A stretch of 64,000 nucleotides of DNA from Nocardioides plantarum (GTDB lineage: Bacteria > Actinomycetota > Actinomycetes > Propionibacteriales > Nocardioidaceae), in the NCBI RefSeq assembly GCF_006346395.1, contig NZ_VDMS01000001.1:806001-870000 (forward strand). The letters run 5' to 3'. A program made the translations under genes and the position numbers. Below are positions 38,549 to 46,958 of the stretch, piece by piece. Below the pieces are notes generated by a model. That model made no database searches. It saw only the letters and a list, made by a program, of their open reading frames with translations, and was not told the origin of the DNA. Every line of letters starts with the position of its first letter. The first letter of the stretch is position 1.

Positions 38549-38807
38549 GTGCTGCTCCTCGCCCGGCGAGCGCCGGGCTGTCCGGTGGCTGATCCGCACA
38601 GGGCGGGCGCCACGAAGTCTGATGGGCGGCGGCGCCACTCGGTGTCCGACGCTGGGACTGTCCTCACCTGCCGCGGTCGCTGTGCCCGGGGCTGCTGTCA
38701 CCCGCCCGGGACCGCGTCGCGGTCTGGCGACGATCGTCCCACCGTGCCGTCTCGATGTGCCGAGGCGGCGGAGGAGCCGTCGGGGCCACTATCGCACACG
38801 GCCCCGG

Positions 38808-38827
38808 GCCCGGTGCGATCACCGGGC
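38808..38827 (-). terminator. Short hairpin after the DUF2344 gene
   Basis: GCCCGGT-GCGATC-ACCGGGC forms a 7-bp stem about 20 nt past the stop at 38846, separating this gene from the RNase E promoter region. The remaining 38549-38807 is the RNase E leader, in which I see no clear motif. Confidence 0.4.
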
Positions 38828-38845
38828 GGGCGCGTTCGGGGTCGC

Positions 38846-39580
38846 TCAGCGGGCGAACGGGTCGCCGACGGTGCCGTCGGCCTCGTCGAGCGGCCCCTGC
38901 AGCAGCCGGGTCAGCAGCGGCGCCGGGCCGACGTCGAGGGTCGTGGACCGGCTCAGACCGGTGAGCACGTCGTCGGGTCGTACGGCGGGGACGGCGTGGC
39001 GCAGGACGAGGTCGAGGCGGGCCCCGTCGCCGTCGGCCTCGGCGGTCCCGACCACGGCGAGGGAGACCACGGCCGCACGGCAGTCGAACTCACGCAGGCC
39101 CTTCTTGGTCATCCGCTCGACGATCACGGACTCCTCGGCCAGGAACGTCGCCACCGCCGCCTCGGCCTCCAGCGGCAGGGCCGCGGTGTCGATGATCCAC
39201 CGGCTGGCGGTGAGCAGGTCGGCCAGGCTGCCGCCCGGCAGCTCGGCGGCGTCGACCACCTCGAGGACGTCGAGCCCGTCGGGCAGCGCCTCGTCGAGCA
39301 GGACGTGGATGGCGGCGGTGTCGACGACCTCGGCGAGGGCGATCTCGAGGTACTCCGCCTCGCTGGCCGACCCGGTGGGTGCGGCGCCGGCGTACGAGAT
39401 GCGGGGGTGGGGGTTGAACCCCGACGAGTAGGCCATGGGCACCCGGGCCCGGAACACCGCCCGCTCGAAGGCGCGGCTGAAGTCACGGTGGCTGGTGAAC
39501 CGCAGCCGGCCACGCTTGGTGTAGCGCACCCGGAGCCGCTGCACGGGGGGCAGCTGCTGCTCGGGCGGTTGTCGGCTCAC
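38846..39580 (-). CDS. TIGR03936/DUF2344 radical-SAM-associated protein
   Basis: 244 aa: RLRVRYTKRGRLRFTSHRDFSRAFERAVFRARVPMAYSSGFNPHPRISYAGAAPTGSASEAEYLEI is the DUF2344 signature. In many bacteria this domain is fused to, or encoded next to, the TIGR03960 radical SAM protein, here at 41967-43952. Its function is unknown; the steady link with RNase E and ribosomal genes suggests RNA or ribosome modification. GTG 39580 is the only start consistent with the domain beginning. Confidence 0.88.
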   Translation of the reverse strand: MSRQPPEQQLPPVQRLRVRYTKRGRLRFTSHRDFSRAFERAVFRARVPMAYSSGFNPHPRISYAGAAPTGSASEAEYLEIALAEVVDTAAIHVLLDEALPDGLDVLEVVDAAELPGGSLADLLTASRWIIDTAALPLEAEAAVATFLAEESVIVERMTKKGLREFDCRAAVVSLAVVGTAEADGDGARLDLVLRHAVPAVRPDDVLTGLSRSTTLDVGPAPLLTRLLQGPLDEADGTVGDPFAR

Positions 39581-39591
39581 GGAGGACGAGG

Positions 39592-40773
39592 CTAGTCCGC
39601 CGCCCGCGCGGCCTTCATGGCCGGGCTGGGATAGACCGTGCCGACGCGTACGCCGTCCAGCCAGGTCGTGAGCCGGGCGGCCTCGGCGTCGAGCGCGGCG
39701 CGTGCCGCGGCCGGCACCGGCTCGAGCAGGTGCACCGAGACCACTCCCCCGTCGTCCTGCACCCAGGCCCCGACGACACGCCCGTCGACCCAGGCCGTGG
39801 TGCCGGCGTTGCCGTTGCGGTCGAAGAGGTCGGGACCGTGGTCGCCGAGGTACCAGGCGCGCTCCTTCCACCCCATCACCGTCGGGTCGAGGACCGGGAG
39901 CAGCGCCGCCCACGGATCCGCGGCGGGCTCGGGCTCCGCGTCGTCGGGCAGCACCCACCCGGTGCCGCCGCCGTCGAGCGACACCTCGACGGCCTCGACC
40001 GAGGCCAGGGCGGACCGGACGGCTCCCTTGGTGCCGCCGAGCCACCAGACCAGGTCGGCCTCGGTGCCGGGACCGAAGGTGCGCAACCAGCGCCGGACGA
40101 TCTCGGCGTACCCCTCCTCGAGCGACAGCGGTGCCTCCGGCGAGCCGAGCCAGTCGGACATCAGGGTCCACCGCGGCCGGGAGAGCCGCCAGTGCTGGGT
40201 GTTGGTGCCCCGCACGAGGTCGGCGGTGAGACCGAGGTGGGTGAGCACGCGACCGTGGTTCCACACCGAGCCGGCGGTCACGTCGAACCTCACCGCCACG
40301 TCGGGCAGCAGGCCGCGGACCTCGACCGCGGTCAGGCCGTCGGGCCGGGTCGCCAGCTCGGCCAGGATCGCGGCCCGGGCCTCGTGCACCCACCGGGCGC
40401 CGTCCGCGGCGATCCCCGCCTTCTCGACGTCCTTGGCCATCCGCTTGAGCTCGGCCTCGGCCACCCGGGCCGAGGCGCTCCCCCACGCCGCCGCCAGCAG
40501 GTCGCGGGGGAAGACGAACAGGGTGCGGCGCATGGCGAGCTGCTTGACCAGGGTCCGCTCGACGTGCAGCGCCCGGTCGACGTCGGCCACGGCGAGCCCG
40601 TCGACGCGGGCCCAGCAGGACAGGTAGACGGTGGCGGGCTCGGTCGAGTGCAGGACGGTCATCGCGCGGGTCGCGGCCTCGGCGTCGCCGACCCGGGACC
40701 AGGGCGCCACGGCGTGTCTCCGGGCCAACCGGGCTCGCCGCTCGTCGTCGGTGATGTGACGCACCCGCGTCAT
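39592..40773 (-). CDS. Winged-helix DNA-binding (AlkZ-like glycosylase) protein
   Basis: 393-aa protein of the HTH_42/AlkZ superfamily: RHITDDERRARLARRHAVAP, VLHSTEPATVYLSCWARVDGL, LVKQLAMRRTLFVFPRDLLAAAWG, RRWLRTFGPGTEADLVWWLGG, and LLPVLDPTVMGWKERAWYLG. AlkZ-type members unhook DNA crosslinks, but I did not confirm the catalytic Q-x-Q/D motif, so glycosylase activity is not claimed. ATG 40773 lies 97 bp from the divergent DUF4190 gene. It separates the two radical-SAM-linked genes. Confidence 0.8.
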   Translation of the reverse strand: MTRVRHITDDERRARLARRHAVAPWSRVGDAEAATRAMTVLHSTEPATVYLSCWARVDGLAVADVDRALHVERTLVKQLAMRRTLFVFPRDLLAAAWGSASARVAEAELKRMAKDVEKAGIAADGARWVHEARAAILAELATRPDGLTAVEVRGLLPDVAVRFDVTAGSVWNHGRVLTHLGLTADLVRGTNTQHWRLSRPRWTLMSDWLGSPEAPLSLEEGYAEIVRRWLRTFGPGTEADLVWWLGGTKGAVRSALASVEAVEVSLDGGGTGWVLPDDAEPEPAADPWAALLPVLDPTVMGWKERAWYLGDHGPDLFDRNGNAGTTAWVDGRVVGAWVQDDGGVVSVHLLEPVPAAARAALDAEAARLTTWLDGVRVGTVYPSPAMKAARAAD

Positions 40774-40869
40774 CCTGCCCGACCTGCCGCCGGCGCGGGC
40801 CGGGCCTGACACACTGTCGTCCACCTCGACCCGGCGACCCGTCGGGCCTGCGCGCTAAGGACTGCCCCG

Positions 40870-41607
40870 ATGAGCAACCCGTATGACCCCAACGCCGGCA
40901 ACAACCCCTACGAGCCCAACGCCAGCAACAACCCCTACGGGAGCCCGGCCTCGTCCGGCGGCTACGGCCAGGGCGGTGGCTACGGCGACCCCTACGGCCA
41001 GCAGCCCAACCCCTACGGCGAGGGACCGAAGAAGACCGACGCGGTCTCCATCGTCGGCTTCGTCCTCAGCCTCACCTGCTGCCTGTCGATCGTCGGCGCC
41101 ATCCTCGGCTTCGTCGGCCTGAGCCGCACCAAGGGCGGCAAGCGCAAGGGTCGCTGGGCGGCCGTCTCCGCCGCGATCATCGGCATCATCGGCACCCTGG
41201 TCGCCGGTGGCGTGATCGTCGCGATCGTCTTCTTCGCCAACTCCGTCGTCGACGTCGACGAGGCCAAGGTCGGCGAGTGCGCCGACGTCTCCAACGACAA
41301 CGGCGACTCCGTGCTGCTGACCGAGCAGGACTGCGACGGCAAGCACGACGCCGAGATCACCTGGGTCGGCAAGGTCAGCGACGTCGAGAACCTCGACGTC
41401 GCCCCGTCCAACCCCGACGACTTCACCGACGCCGGCGCGTCCCTCCTCATCTGCACCGCGCTGATGGACCCGGCCGACGTCACCACCCTCGGCGACGACG
41501 TCGAGTACCAGTACGTCACCCAGGACACCAGCCCGAAGAGCACCGACGCGGCGCTCTGCTACGCCGAGAAGAAGAGCGGGTCGTTCACCGAGAAGCAGCT
41601 GAACTAG
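40870..41607 (+). CDS. DUF4190-domain membrane protein
   Basis: 245 aa. A Tyr/Asn/Pro/Gly-rich N-terminus with NPYxPNA repeats (NPYDPNAGNNPYEPNASNNPYG), two membrane segments with the DUF4190 pattern AVSIVGFVLSLTCCLSIVGAILGFVGLSRTKGGKRKGRWAAVSAAIIGIIGTLVAGGVIV, then an exported C-terminal domain with four cysteines (GECADV, EQDCDG, LLICTAL, ALCYAEK) like septum-formation-type domains. ATG follows AAGGA. Function unknown; probably envelope-associated. Confidence 0.8.
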   Translation: MSNPYDPNAGNNPYEPNASNNPYGSPASSGGYGQGGGYGDPYGQQPNPYGEGPKKTDAVSIVGFVLSLTCCLSIVGAILGFVGLSRTKGGKRKGRWAAVSAAIIGIIGTLVAGGVIVAIVFFANSVVDVDEAKVGECADVSNDNGDSVLLTEQDCDGKHDAEITWVGKVSDVENLDVAPSNPDDFTDAGASLLICTALMDPADVTTLGDDVEYQYVTQDTSPKSTDAALCYAEKKSGSFTEKQLN

Positions 41608-41633
41608 CCGCTCCCCCAGCACCCCCAGCACGC

Positions 41634-41679
41634 CGCGGCCGCGGCGGCGAGGTCCCTCGGACCTGCCGCCGCGGCCGCG
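41634..41679 (+). terminator. Strong hairpin terminator after DUF4190 gene
   Basis: A stem of about 21 bp with one bulged base: CGCGGCCGCGGCGGCGAGGT (from 41634) pairs with ACCTGCCGCCGCGGCCGCG (to 41679) around a CTC loop. It lies 27 bp after the stop. Confidence 0.8.
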
Positions 41680-41707
41680 TCGTCGTTCGGTCGTACGACG
41701 ACCGCAC

Positions 41708-41956
41708 GGCGGTCGAGGTGCGAGGAGCCCCGGCGACGAGCCTCGAGACCACCGCAGGGGCAAGCAGCCCGCGTCGCGTAGTCCCCGCTGTCGTCCACGG
41801 TCGACGAACCTCCGTCTTCCACGACGACGTTTGTCGTGGACGAGCCAGGTCCGCCGAGCCGAGAGGTGTCCGAGCTGGACGAGGGCGCGGCGCAGAGCGT
41901 CGGCTGCCGGGGTCTCGAGGCTCAGGCCTGGCGGCCTTCGCACCTCGAACGACGTG
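41708..41956. repeat. Dispersed inverted-terminus element, copy 2
   Basis: Left end GCGGTCGAGGTGCGA, followed by CGACGAGCCTCGAGACCACC; right end GGTCTCGAGGCTCAGG ... TTCGCACCTCGAACGACG. The termini match copy 1 with a longer, unrelated centre of about 130 bp. It lies between the convergent DUF4190 and radical SAM genes. Confidence 0.75.
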
Positions 41957-41966
41957 GTGGTGGAGC

Positions 41967-43952
41967 TCAGACGACGGCGAGCGGCAGCAGCCGCTGGCCG
42001 GTGGGCCCGATCTGGATCTCGGTGCCCATCTCGGGGCAGACGCCGCAGTCGTAGCAGGGGGTCCAGCGGCAGTCCTCGACCTCGACGTCGGAGCTGCCGT
42101 CGGCGACCGCGAGGGCGTCCTCCCAGTCGGCCCACAGCCAGTCCTTGTCGAGGCCGGAGTCGAGGTGGTCCCAGGGCAGGGTCTCGTCGTAGCCGCGCTC
42201 GCGGGTGGTGAACCAGTCGAGGTCGACGCCGGTGCCGCCCAGGCCGGCCTCGGCGGCGGCCATCCACCGCTCGAAGGAGAAGTGCTCGCTCCAGCCGTCG
42301 AAGCGGCCGCCGTCGCGCCACACGGCCTCGATGACGCGGCCGACGCGACGGTCGCCGCGCGAGAGCAGTCCCTCGATGATGCCGGGCTTGCCGTCGTGGT
42401 AGCGGAAGCCGATGGCGCGGCCGTAGCGCTTGTCGTCGCGTACGACGTCGCGCAGCTTCTTCAGCCGGGCGTCGGTGGTCTCGACGTCGAGCTGGGAGGC
42501 CCACTGGAACGGCGTGTGCGGCTTGGGCACGAACCCGCCGATCGAGACGGTGCAGCGGATGTCGTTCTTGCCGGTGACCTCGCGGCCCTTGGCGATCACG
42601 GCCTTGGCGAGCTCGGCGACCTGCATGACGTCCTCGTCGGTCTCGGTGGGGAGGCCGACCATGAAGTAGAGCTTCACCTGGCGCCACCCGTGGGAGTAGG
42701 CCGCCGCGACGGTGCGGATCAGGTCCTCCTCGGTGACCATCTTGTTGATCACCTTGCGCATCCGCTCGCTGCCGCCCTCAGGGGCGAAGGTGAGCCCGGA
42801 GCGACGGCCGTTGCGGGAGAACTCGTTGGCCAGCGTGATGTTGAAGGCGTCGACGCGGGTGCTGGGCAGGGACAGCGAGACGTTGGACCCCTCGTAGCGG
42901 TCGGCCAGGTCGGTGGCGAGCTCGCCGATCTCGGTGTGGTCGGCGCTCGAGAGCGAGAGCAGGCCGACCTCCTCGAAGCCGGTCTTGCGGATGCCGTTCT
43001 CGACCATCGCGCCGATCGTCTCGATGCTGCGCTCGCGCACCGGGCGGGTGATCATCCCGGCCTGGCAGAAGCGGCAGCCACGGGTGCAGCCACGGAAGAT
43101 CTCGACGCTGAAGCGCTCGTGGACGGTCTCGGCCAGCGGCACCAGCGGCTTGGCCGGGTAGGGCCAGGCGTCGAGGTCCATCAGCGTGTGCTTGGTGACG
43201 CGGTGCGGGACACCGGGGCGGTTGGGCGTGACCGCGACGACGGCGCCGGTCCCGCCCGGGGCGTCGTCATAGGAGACGTCGTAGAAGCGCGGGACGTAGA
43301 TGTTGCCGGTCACCGCGAGGCGGCGCAGCAGCTCGTCGCGCCCACCCGGCTCGCCCTGGGTCTTGAACTCGCGCACGACGTCGGAGATCGCGAGCACGAC
43401 CTCCTCGCCGTCACCGAGGACGGCGGCGTCGATGAAGTCGGCGATCGGCTCGGGGTTGAACGCCGCGTGGCCACCGGCGAGCACGATCGGGTCGGCCTCG
43501 GTGCGGTCGGCGGCGTGCAGCGGGATGCCGGCCAGGTCGAGGGCGTTGAGCATGTTGGTGTAGCCGAGCTCGGTGGAGAAGCTCAGCCCGAAGACGTCGA
43601 AGTCCTTGACCGAGCGGTGGGCGTCGACGGTGAACTGCGGGATCGGCCCGGCCTCGTCGCCGGCCCGCAGCACGGCCTCCATGTCGGGCCACACGGCGTA
43701 CGTGCGCTCGGCGAGGATCCAGTCGCGCTCGTTGAGCACCTCGTAGAGGATCTGGACGCCCTGGTTCGGCAGGCCGACCTCGTAGGCGTCGGGGTACATC
43801 AGGGCCCAGCGGACCGTCGGGCCACCCTCGCCCGACGTGGTCGCGCAGTCCCAGTCCTTGACGGTGGAGTTGAGCTCGCCACCGACGTACTGGATCGGCT
43901 TGGACACCGACGGGAGGTGGGGCTCGAGGCGGGGGAAGACGCTGGCGGACAT
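41967..43952 (-). CDS. TIGR03960 B12-binding-domain radical SAM protein
   Basis: 661-aa iron-sulfur enzyme. N-terminal Rossmann/B12-type region (RWALMYPDAYEVGLPNQGVQILYEVLN, DVFGLSFSTELGYTNMLNALDLAGIPL), then the radical SAM core with 4Fe-4S cysteines C289-x3-C293-x2-C296 in RGCTRGCRFCQAG, TFAPEGGSERMRKVINK, and a Cys-rich tail CRWTPCYDCGVCPEMG that may hold another cluster or zinc. Reaction unknown. Its usual partner (DUF2344) is 2.4 kb away on the same strand. It starts 10 bp after the DHA2 transporter stop. Confidence 0.92.
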   Translation of the reverse strand: MSASVFPRLEPHLPSVSKPIQYVGGELNSTVKDWDCATTSGEGGPTVRWALMYPDAYEVGLPNQGVQILYEVLNERDWILAERTYAVWPDMEAVLRAGDEAGPIPQFTVDAHRSVKDFDVFGLSFSTELGYTNMLNALDLAGIPLHAADRTEADPIVLAGGHAAFNPEPIADFIDAAVLGDGEEVVLAISDVVREFKTQGEPGGRDELLRRLAVTGNIYVPRFYDVSYDDAPGGTGAVVAVTPNRPGVPHRVTKHTLMDLDAWPYPAKPLVPLAETVHERFSVEIFRGCTRGCRFCQAGMITRPVRERSIETIGAMVENGIRKTGFEEVGLLSLSSADHTEIGELATDLADRYEGSNVSLSLPSTRVDAFNITLANEFSRNGRRSGLTFAPEGGSERMRKVINKMVTEEDLIRTVAAAYSHGWRQVKLYFMVGLPTETDEDVMQVAELAKAVIAKGREVTGKNDIRCTVSIGGFVPKPHTPFQWASQLDVETTDARLKKLRDVVRDDKRYGRAIGFRYHDGKPGIIEGLLSRGDRRVGRVIEAVWRDGGRFDGWSEHFSFERWMAAAEAGLGGTGVDLDWFTTRERGYDETLPWDHLDSGLDKDWLWADWEDALAVADGSSDVEVEDCRWTPCYDCGVCPEMGTEIQIGPTGQRLLPLAVV

Positions 43953-43962
43953 GGGATCCAGG

Positions 43963-45627
43963 CTACGCGGGCCCTGGTCCTGCTCCCGATTCGCTGCGCA
44001 CGGCCGCGGCGGCCGAGGTCGCCCGCAGCTCGACCTTGGGCATCATCAGCAGGATCAGGAACGCCAGCACGCCGGCACCGGCGGCGATCAGGAACACCGT
44101 GTCCATGGACTCGGCGAAGCCGACCTTGATCGGGTGGGCCACGGCCGGGTCGAGCGTCTCGATCACCGAGGAGTCGTCCTGGACCCCGGCGATGGTGTCC
44201 TGGAACGACGGGTCGCGCAGGGCGGTGGCGACCTCGGGGTTGTCGGCCTCGTCGGCGAAGGCGGTCGAGATGTTGGCGCCCACGGTGCCGAACAGCACCG
44301 ACAGCAGGACCGCGACGCCCAGGGTGCCGCCCATCTGGCGGAAGAAGGTCGCCGAGGAGGTCGCCACGCCGATGTCGCTGGGCGGCACGGCGCTCTGCAT
44401 CGTCAGCAGCAGCGGCTGCATGCACTGACCGAGCCCGAGGCCCAGCACGAACATCGCCAGCATCACCCACAGCAGCGACGTGTCGGCGGTGGTGAAGGAC
44501 AGCGCCACGAGGGCCACCACGACCATCGACGAGCCGATGATCGGGAACACCCGGACCTGGCCGGTGCGGCTGATGATCCGGCCGGAGCCGATCGAGGCGA
44601 TCATCAGCCCGCCCACCATCGGCAGGGTCAGCAGACCCGACTCGGTCGGCGAGGCGCCGTGGACGATCTGCATGTAGAGCGGCAGCAGCATGATGCCGCC
44701 GAACATCGCGACGCCGACGACGACGCTCGCGGCGATGGTGACCACCGCGGCGCGGATCTTGAAGAGCTTGGGCGGGATCAGGGCCGCGTCGCCCATCGCC
44801 CGCTCGGCCAGGACGAACGCGACGAGGCCGAGGGCACCCACGACGTAGCAGGTGAGGGAGCGACCGGAGGTCCAGCCCCACTCACGACCCTGCTCGGCCA
44901 CCGTCAGCACCGGGACGAGGGCGACGACCAACGACAGGGCGCCCCACCAGTCGATGCGGACCTTGCCGACGGGCTTCGGCGTCTGCAGGTGGAGCGTGCG
45001 GGTCACGACGACGAGGGCGGCCAGCCCGATCGGCACGTTGACCAGGAACACCCAGCGCCACCCGGTCACGCCGAGGATGGAGTCCTGGCCGGCGAAGAAC
45101 CCGCCGATCAGCGGGCCCAGGACGCTCGAGGTGCCGAACATGGCCATGAAGTAGCCGGTGTAGCGGGCCCGCTCCCGCGGGCTGACCAGGTCGCCGATGA
45201 TCGCCAGGACGAGGGTGAACAGCCCGCCCGCGCCGAGGCCCTGCAGGGCGCGGAACATCGCGAGCTGGGTCATCGAGCCGGCGAACGAGCACAGCGCCGA
45301 CCCGGCGATGAAGACCGAGATGGAGAACAGGAAGAGCTTCTTGCGGCCGTAGAGGTCGCCGAGCTTGCCGTAGATGGGCGTCGTGATCGTGGCGGTGATC
45401 AGGTAGGCCGTGGTCGCCCAGGCCTGGATCGACAGGCCGTTGAGGTCGTCGGCGATCGTGCGGATCGAGGTGCTGACGATCGTCTGGTCGAGCGCGCCGA
45501 GGAACATGCCCATCATCAGGCCGGCCAGGATCGCGAGGATCTGGGTGTGCGAGTAGTCGCCGGACTCGGTGGTCCCGGCGGGCCCGGCAGCCGCGCCGCC
45601 GGTCGCCTTGGGGTCGGTGGTTGTCAT
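43963..45627 (-). CDS. DHA2-family MFS exporter (14 TM)
   Basis: 554-aa drug/metabolite exporter. LGALDQTIVSTSIRTIADDL (helix 1), YGKLGDLYGRKKLFLFS (motif A), FGTSSVLGPLIGGFF (motif C), about 14 hydrophobic segments, and an exported loop DEADNPEVATALRDPSFQDTIAGVQ typical of the EmrB/QacA group. ATG 45627 preferred over an upstream TTG. No regulator is adjacent; it lies between the Mrp operon and the radical SAM gene, all on the minus strand, so it may be cotranscribed. Confidence 0.91.
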   Translation of the reverse strand: MTTTDPKATGGAAAGPAGTTESGDYSHTQILAILAGLMMGMFLGALDQTIVSTSIRTIADDLNGLSIQAWATTAYLITATITTPIYGKLGDLYGRKKLFLFSISVFIAGSALCSFAGSMTQLAMFRALQGLGAGGLFTLVLAIIGDLVSPRERARYTGYFMAMFGTSSVLGPLIGGFFAGQDSILGVTGWRWVFLVNVPIGLAALVVVTRTLHLQTPKPVGKVRIDWWGALSLVVALVPVLTVAEQGREWGWTSGRSLTCYVVGALGLVAFVLAERAMGDAALIPPKLFKIRAAVVTIAASVVVGVAMFGGIMLLPLYMQIVHGASPTESGLLTLPMVGGLMIASIGSGRIISRTGQVRVFPIIGSSMVVVALVALSFTTADTSLLWVMLAMFVLGLGLGQCMQPLLLTMQSAVPPSDIGVATSSATFFRQMGGTLGVAVLLSVLFGTVGANISTAFADEADNPEVATALRDPSFQDTIAGVQDDSSVIETLDPAVAHPIKVGFAESMDTVFLIAAGAGVLAFLILLMMPKVELRATSAAAAVRSESGAGPGPA

Positions 45628-45655
45628 CGACAACCAGCCTAACGGTCACGCCCGC

Positions 45656-46042
45656 TCAGCGTGGCGGATCGATCTCGCGTCCCGGATCGGGCCGGCGTCC
45701 GAGGTCGGGATCGAGGGCGCCGGTGAGCTCGTCGACCAGGAGCAGGTCGTCGCGCACCTGACCGGCGCGGTACGACGCCCGGCCGACCATGTGGGCCGCG
45801 ACCGGGGCGGTCGCCATCTGGGCCAGGACCACGAGCACCGCCAGCACCGCGGCGCCGGGGTCGCGGAGCACCAGCGACACCCCCAGCAGGACCAGCATCA
45901 GGCCGAGCACCTGCGGCTTGGTGGCGGCGTGCATGCGGGTGAGCAGGTCGGGCAGCCGCAGGACCCCGACCGCGGCGACCAGGCTGAACAGCGACCCCAG
46001 CAGGATGCAGACGGCGCCCGCCACGTCGAGCACGTCGTTCAC
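45656..46042 (-). CDS. mnhG: Mrp antiporter subunit G
   Basis: 128 aa, three membrane segments: DVAGAVCILLGSLFSLVAAVGVLRLPDLLTRMHAATKPQVLGLMLVLLG is the MrpG signature. Last gene of the Mrp operon. Its ATG overlaps the mnhF stop. A charged C-terminal tail of about 40 residues is longer than usual. Confidence 0.93.
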   Translation of the reverse strand: MNDVLDVAGAVCILLGSLFSLVAAVGVLRLPDLLTRMHAATKPQVLGLMLVLLGVSLVLRDPGAAVLAVLVVLAQMATAPVAAHMVGRASYRAGQVRDDLLLVDELTGALDPDLGRRPDPGREIDPPR

Positions 46043-46359
46043 GGCGTCCCCTCCTCGTCGGTCTCGTCGGTCTCGTCGGTCTCGTCGCGCTCGGCGTCCA
46101 CGTCGTCGCTGCCCGGGCTGAACCGGGCCAGGCTGATGGACCCCACGAACCCCAGCAGGGTGGCGACCAGGAGCAGCGGCAGGTTGTCGGAGGTACGCCG
46201 GACCGCGGCGTCGACGGCGATCGCCGCGATCGAGATCGAGACGATCACGTCGAAGGCGATGGCCCGGTCGAGCATCGTGGGACCCATGGCCATGCGCAGG
46301 GTCACGAGCAGGGCCGACAGCGCCAGGACGCCGCCCGCCACGACCAGCACCGCGGTCAT
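46039..46359 (-). CDS. mnhF: Mrp antiporter subunit F
   Basis: 106 aa, three membrane segments with MAMGPTMLDRAIAFDVIVSISIAAIAVDA typical of MrpF. The acidic tail contains a 9-bp tandem repeat coding DET-DET-DET (46055-46090), in frame, so copy-number change would alter length but not frame. Overlaps both neighbours by 4 bp. Confidence 0.92.
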   Translation of the reverse strand: MTAVLVVAGGVLALSALLVTLRMAMGPTMLDRAIAFDVIVSISIAAIAVDAAVRRTSDNLPLLLVATLLGFVGSISLARFSPGSDDVDAERDETDETDETDEEGTP

Positions 46360-46958
46360 CGTCGTGCCCCCTCGTCGTCGGCTGTGCCGTCGACTGGGCC
46401 GTCGACTGGGGTCGACGGGTCGTGACCCAGCGCGTGGAGCACCCTCGTCTCCTGCTCCCAGACCCGGCGCCGTACTCGCTCGACGTCGTCGAGCGAGCGC
46501 ACGTCGAGGGCGTGCAGGTAGAGGGTGAAGGAGCTGCGCTGCACCTCGACGACCACGCTGCCGGGCACCAGCGAGGTCAGCTCGGCGACGAGCACCAGCA
46601 CGAGGTCGGAGTCGGTGCGCATCGGCACCCGGACCAGCGCGTTGCGCAGCCCGGGCGGCGGCCGCAGCACGGTCCAGGCGACCTGCAGGCTCGCCACCAC
46701 GACGTCGCGCACGAAGCAGCCGACCAGGACCACGACCCCGAACGGGCGGATCCGGACGTCGAGGTCGAGCGGGGGCAACGGGAACAGCAGCAGGGCGAGC
46801 GTGGCGACGATGACGCCGCCGACCAGCGACATGGCCGACCAGGTGCCCCAGAGCACCCACCAGACCACGGTCAGCCAGAGCACCATCGGCCACTGGACGC
46901 GGCGGCGTGAGCGGCGCGAGCGGGGAGACGGGTGCGCGGCTCCGGCGGGCCCGCTCAC
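46356..46958 (-). CDS. mnhE: Mrp antiporter subunit E
   Basis: 200 aa. Two N-terminal membrane segments then the MrpE cytoplasmic domain: VVVASLQVAWTVLRPPPGLRNALVRVPMRTDSDLVLVLVAELTSLVPGSVVVEV and LYLHALDVRSLDDVERVRRRVWEQETRVLHALG. The GTG at 46958 overlaps the mnhD stop (GTGA). Confidence 0.92.
   Translation of the reverse strand: MSGPAGAAHPSPRSRRSRRRVQWPMVLWLTVVWWVLWGTWSAMSLVGGVIVATLALLLFPLPPLDLDVRIRPFGVVVLVGCFVRDVVVASLQVAWTVLRPPPGLRNALVRVPMRTDSDLVLVLVAELTSLVPGSVVVEVQRSSFTLYLHALDVRSLDDVERVRRRVWEQETRVLHALGHDPSTPVDGPVDGTADDEGARR

Noticed and set aside
38549-38845. Structured leader for RNase E autoregulation
   Set aside because: RNase E genes are often autoregulated through their leader, but I could not identify a convincing conserved fold here beyond the short hairpin reported.
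36008-39595. Very long plus-strand frame (about 1200 codons) opposite the RNase E gene
   Set aside because: Composition mirrors the codon bias of RNase E on the other strand, with Gly/Leu/Val/Asp-rich sequence and no recognisable domain.
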